Positions 61,487-64,000 of a stretch of DNA of 64,000 bases are shown piece after piece. Position numbers and translations under genes: made by a program. The DNA is from Streptomyces sp. CB09001 (lineage in GTDB: Bacteria > Actinomycetota > Actinomycetes > Streptomycetales > Streptomycetaceae): positions 1,488,001-1,552,000 of the forward strand of contig NZ_CP026730.1 of assembly GCF_003369795.1 (NCBI RefSeq). The letters run 5' to 3'. The notes beneath the pieces are model-generated. The model ran no database searches. It was not told where the DNA came from and was given only the letters and a program-made list of their open reading frames with translations. Every line of letters begins with the position of its first letter. The stretch's first letter is position 1.

Positions 61487-62206
61487 TTACCCGAGCCTGG
61501 GTCGGACTCCGAGTACCGCAGTGCCGACGCGTACATGTGTCGCTCCGGCGGCCACGGCCTGTTCGAGGTCCGCACTCATCCCCGCGGAGACCATGTTCGC
61601 AGCCGGATGGGTTCGGCGCACGTAGGTCGACAAATCCATGAGGTGCTCGAACGCCGCCCGTTGGCGTCCGGCGTACTCGCCGGTGAGCGGCGCCACGGTC
61701 ATCAGTCCGTCGAGGCGCAGCCCCTCCGATCCGGCGACCAGGTCGGCCAACTCTTCGATTCCGGCGGGCGGGACACCGCCGCGCTCCCCACGCCCGCCCT
61801 CCTCCGCGTCCAGCGCCACCTGGAGGAGACAGCCCACTTCACGGCCGGTCCGTACGGCCTCCTTCGAGAGGGCCGTGACCAGCCGCGCGCGGTCCACGGA
61901 CTGCACGACATCCGCGTAACCGACCACGGACCGGACCTTGTTGGTCTGCAACTGCCCGACGAAATGCCACGAAAGCGGCAGATCCGAGCAGGCGGCGGCC
62001 TTGGGTGCCGCGTCCTGGTCGCGGTTCTCCGCGACGTGGCGCACCCCGAGTTCCGAGAGAATGCGCACATCGTCCGCCGGGTAGGTCTTGGTGACCACGA
62101 TGAGGGTCACGTCCTCCCGCGGGCGTCCGGCGGCCGCACACGCGGCGGTGATGCGCTCTTCCACTTTCGCCAGGTTCGCGGCGAGTTCGTGCTTACGGTC
62201 CGTCAT
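61487..62206 (-). CDS. yggS: YggS-type PLP homeostasis protein
   Basis: The 239-residue fold-III PLP protein of the YggS/PLPBP family holds PLP at the lysine in [13 protein letters not shown] (about residue 37). [12 protein letters not shown] and [12 protein letters not shown] are further family markers, and a C-terminal [21 protein letters not shown] forms the phosphate site. It buffers PLP and influences amino-acid pools rather than acting as an enzyme. It follows yfiH by 6 bases in the ftsZ cluster. ATG 62206. Confidence 0.94.
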   Translation of the reverse strand: MTDRKHELAANLAKVEERITAACAAAGRPREDVTLIVVTKTYPADDVRILSELGVRHVAENRDQDAAPKAAACSDLPLSWHFVGQLQTNKVRSVVGYADVVQSVDRARLVTALSKEAVRTGREVGCLLQVALDAEEGGRGERGGVPPAGIEELADLVAGSEGLRLDGLMTVAPLTGEYAGRQRAAFEHLMDLSTYVRRTHPAANMVSAGMSADLEQAVAAGATHVRVGTAVLGVRPRLG

Positions 62207-62212
62207 GCCCCA

Positions 62213-62941
62213 TCAGTCCAGCCACACATAGCCCGCGAGCCGCCCGGTGGTGCGGTCGCGTCGGTACGAGAAGTGGTCCGCCGACTCCCGGGTGCACACC
62301 GGCGACCGCGCCCGGTCGTGCACCCCGAGGCGCTCGAGCTGCGCGTGCACTCCGGCGCTCACGTCGAGGGCCGGAGTGCCCCAGCTGGTCTCGGCGTACG
62401 CCGCCGGCTCGACGGCGGCCACCTCGGCGCGCATCTCCTCGGGCACCTCGTAGCACCGGCCGCACACGGCGGGCCCGGTGCGGGCCACGATCCTGGCCGG
62501 GTCCGCGCCGAGTTCGGTCATGGCCCGTACGGCGGCGGTCACGACCCCGGCGACCAGTCCGGGCCGGCCCGCGTGGGCCGCGGCGGCGACACCGGAGACC
62601 GGGTCGGCGAGCAGGACGGGCACGCAGTCGGCGGTGAGGACGGCGAGGGCGAGGCCGCGTTCGGCGGTGACGACGGCGTCGACCCGCGGGACCGGCCGGT
62701 CCCCCCAAGGTGCGTCGACCACGGCGACGTCGGCCCCGTGCACCTGGTTCATCCAGACCACCCGGGACGGGTCGACCCCCAGTGACTTGGCCGCCAGCTC
62801 CCGGTTGGCCGTGACGGCGCCGGGGTCGTCGCCGACCGCGCCGCCGAGGTTGAGCTCCTCGTACGGAACGGCGCTCACTCCGCCCCACCTGTCGGTGAAG
62901 CCGAAGTGCGCGCCGTTCACGGTGTCGCGCTGTCCTATCAC
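62213..62941 (-). CDS. yfiH: YfiH (YlmD) multicopper/purine nucleosidase-family protein
   Basis: The 242-residue laccase-domain (Cu-oxidase_4) protein has its zinc/copper ligands in [10 protein letters not shown] (His), [12 protein letters not shown] (Cys) and [13 protein letters not shown] (His). Family members act on purine nucleosides (adenosine deaminase/phosphorylase-like) or on peptidoglycan precursors. Start GTG 62941 overlaps the ftsZ stop by 4 bases (GTGA). Confidence 0.92.
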   Translation of the reverse strand: MIGQRDTVNGAHFGFTDRWGGVSAVPYEELNLGGAVGDDPGAVTANRELAAKSLGVDPSRVVWMNQVHGADVAVVDAPWGDRPVPRVDAVVTAERGLALAVLTADCVPVLLADPVSGVAAAAHAGRPGLVAGVVTAAVRAMTELGADPARIVARTGPAVCGRCYEVPEEMRAEVAAVEPAAYAETSWGTPALDVSAGVHAQLERLGVHDRARSPVCTRESADHFSYRRDRTTGRLAGYVWLD

Positions 62942-64000
62942 TTCAGGAAGTCCGGCACGTCCAGTTCCTCGGCCGCGCTGTCCGAGTAGGTCCGCGACGG
63001 CGGAACCGGCGGCGGGGAGACCGGCAGGTCGGCGACCGGCTCCGGCGCGGGCGCCTGCTCCGGCTCCTCCTTCGGCTTGACGCTGCCGAGCGAGCCGAAG
63101 GACGGGCGGCTCTCGGACGGCCGGGCCGGGGTGGGCTCCTCGCGCTTGGCCGAGGAGGACCCGAGGACGTTGTCCCGCTTGGACGGCGGCTGCCCCCCGT
63201 CGAAGCCGGCCGCGATCACGGTGACCCGCACCTCGTCGCCGAGGGCGTCGTCGATGACCGCGCCGAAGATGATGTTGGCCTCGGGGTGGGCGGCCTCGCT
63301 GACCAGCTGGGCGGCCTCGTTGATCTCGAACAGGCCGAGGTCCGAGCCGCCGGAGATGGAGAGCAGCACGCCGCGGGCGCCGTCGATGGACGCCTCGAGC
63401 AGCGGCGAGGAGATCGCCATCTCTGCGGCGGCCACCGCACGGTCGTCGCCGCGGGCCGAGCCGATGCCCATGAGGGCCGAACCCGCCTCGGACATGACCG
63501 ACTTCACGTCGGCGAAGTCCAGGTTGATCAGGCCGGGGGTGGTGATGAGGTCGGTGATGCCCTGCACACCGGACAGCAGCACCTGGTCGGCGGACTTGAA
63601 CGCGTCGAGCACGCTGACCTGGCGGTCCGAGATGGACAGCAGCCGGTCGTTGGGGATGACGATGAGGGTGTCGACCTCTTCACGGAGTTCCGCGATGCCG
63701 TCCTCGGCCTGGTTGGCCCGGCGCCGTCCCTCGAAGGTGAACGGGCGGGTGACCACGCCGATGGTGAGGGCGCCCAGCGAGCGGGCGATGTTGGCCACGA
63801 CGGGCGCGCCGCCGGTGCCGGTGCCGCCGCCTTCACCGGCTGTCACGAAGACCATGTCGGCCCCCTTGAGGACCTCCTCGATCTCCTCGCGGTGGTCCTC
63901 GGCGGCCTTGCGGCCGACGGCCGGGTTGGCTCCGGCGCCGAGTCCGCGGGTGAGTTCGCGGCCGACGTCGAGCTTGACGTCGGCGTCGCTCATCAACAGC
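62938..64000 (-). CDS. ftsZ: Cell division protein FtsZ (N-terminus beyond window)
   Basis: The tubulin-like GTPase that builds the Z-ring. About 353 codons are present; the first 45 or so (including the usual start) lie beyond the right edge. Visible: the GTP-binding signature [18 protein letters not shown], the T7 catalytic loop [20 protein letters not shown], the C-terminal domain, a Pro/Glu-rich linker, and the C-terminal interaction peptide LDVPDFLK, which SepF binds. It is the first visible gene of the cluster running down to divIVA. Confidence 0.97.
   Translation of the reverse strand, partial: LLMSDADVKLDVGRELTRGLGAGANPAVGRKAAEDHREEIEEVLKGADMVFVTAGEGGGTGTGGAPVVANIARSLGALTIGVVTRPFTFEGRRRANQAEDGIAELREEVDTLIVIPNDRLLSISDRQVSVLDAFKSADQVLLSGVQGITDLITTPGLINLDFADVKSVMSEAGSALMGIGSARGDDRAVAAAEMAISSPLLEASIDGARGVLLSISGGSDLGLFEINEAAQLVSEAAHPEANIIFGAVIDDALGDEVRVTVIAAGFDGGQPPSKRDNVLGSSSAKREEPTPARPSESRPSFGSLGSVKPKEEPEQAPAPEPVADLPVSPPPVPPSRTYSDSAAEELDVPDFLK

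Overview
The window looks like the core chromosome of a Streptomyces, very close in gene content and order to S. coelicolor. Codons end almost always in G or C, many starts are GTG or TTG, and the trp/his, dnaE, ileS and divIVA-ylmG-sepF-yggS-yfiH-ftsZ blocks are the familiar actinobacterial ones. I see no rRNA, tRNA, insertion sequence, prophage or CRISPR array. About 52 genes were read; the first (gltD) and last (ftsZ) are cut by the window edges.

Layout. 1-6179: gltB and gltD (glutamate synthase) and a VIT-family metal transporter, with candidate nitrogen and iron regulatory sites. 6180-13590: a tightly coupled six-gene run on the plus strand, made of four different ADP-ribosylglycohydrolase (DraG-type) proteins, a family III CoA-transferase and a CitE-like lyase. 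This is the most unusual block. 13664-22602: lgt, a DsbA-like protein, trpA, trpB, trpM, trpC, three small membrane proteins, trpE and hisI, all on the minus strand. 22684-25175: a TIGR03085 protein, then an MFS exporter with its ArsR-type regulator. 25333-31121: the his operon hisD-hisC-hisB-(small membrane gene)-hisH-priA-ridA-hisF, nearly every junction overlapping by 4 bases.

31321-40089: a beta-helix-like membrane protein, a helical-repeat protein, a Lon-N-domain protein, a YbaK deacylase, a hidden 24-codon bL37-like ribosomal gene, a DUF2567 protein, an ABC transporter, a NYN-domain protein and a 55-residue basic protein. 40147-52741: dnaE, a DUF2252 protein, a second DsbA-like protein, a Tat-exported PhoD phosphatase, a dienelactone-hydrolase-like protein, an MscS channel, a CPA1 antiporter and a GNAT protein. 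52738-64000: rluD, lspA, a DksA/TraR-like zinc protein, ileS behind a T-box leader, and the division cluster divIVA, sepG, sepF, yggS, yfiH and ftsZ.

How it works together. Amino-acid supply dominates: glutamate (gltBD), tryptophan and histidine. PriA in the his operon probably also does the TrpF step, since no trpF is present. Lipoprotein maturation is represented by lgt and lspA, envelope thiol chemistry by two DsbA-like proteins, and polar growth and septation by the divIVA-ftsZ block. Small features easily missed are the 54-codon membrane gene in the his operon, the bL37-like gene with an apparent CTG start, a 17-bp-spaced set of DnaA-box-like motifs between lspA and rluD, and an IleRS with a GAHH rather than HIGH signature.
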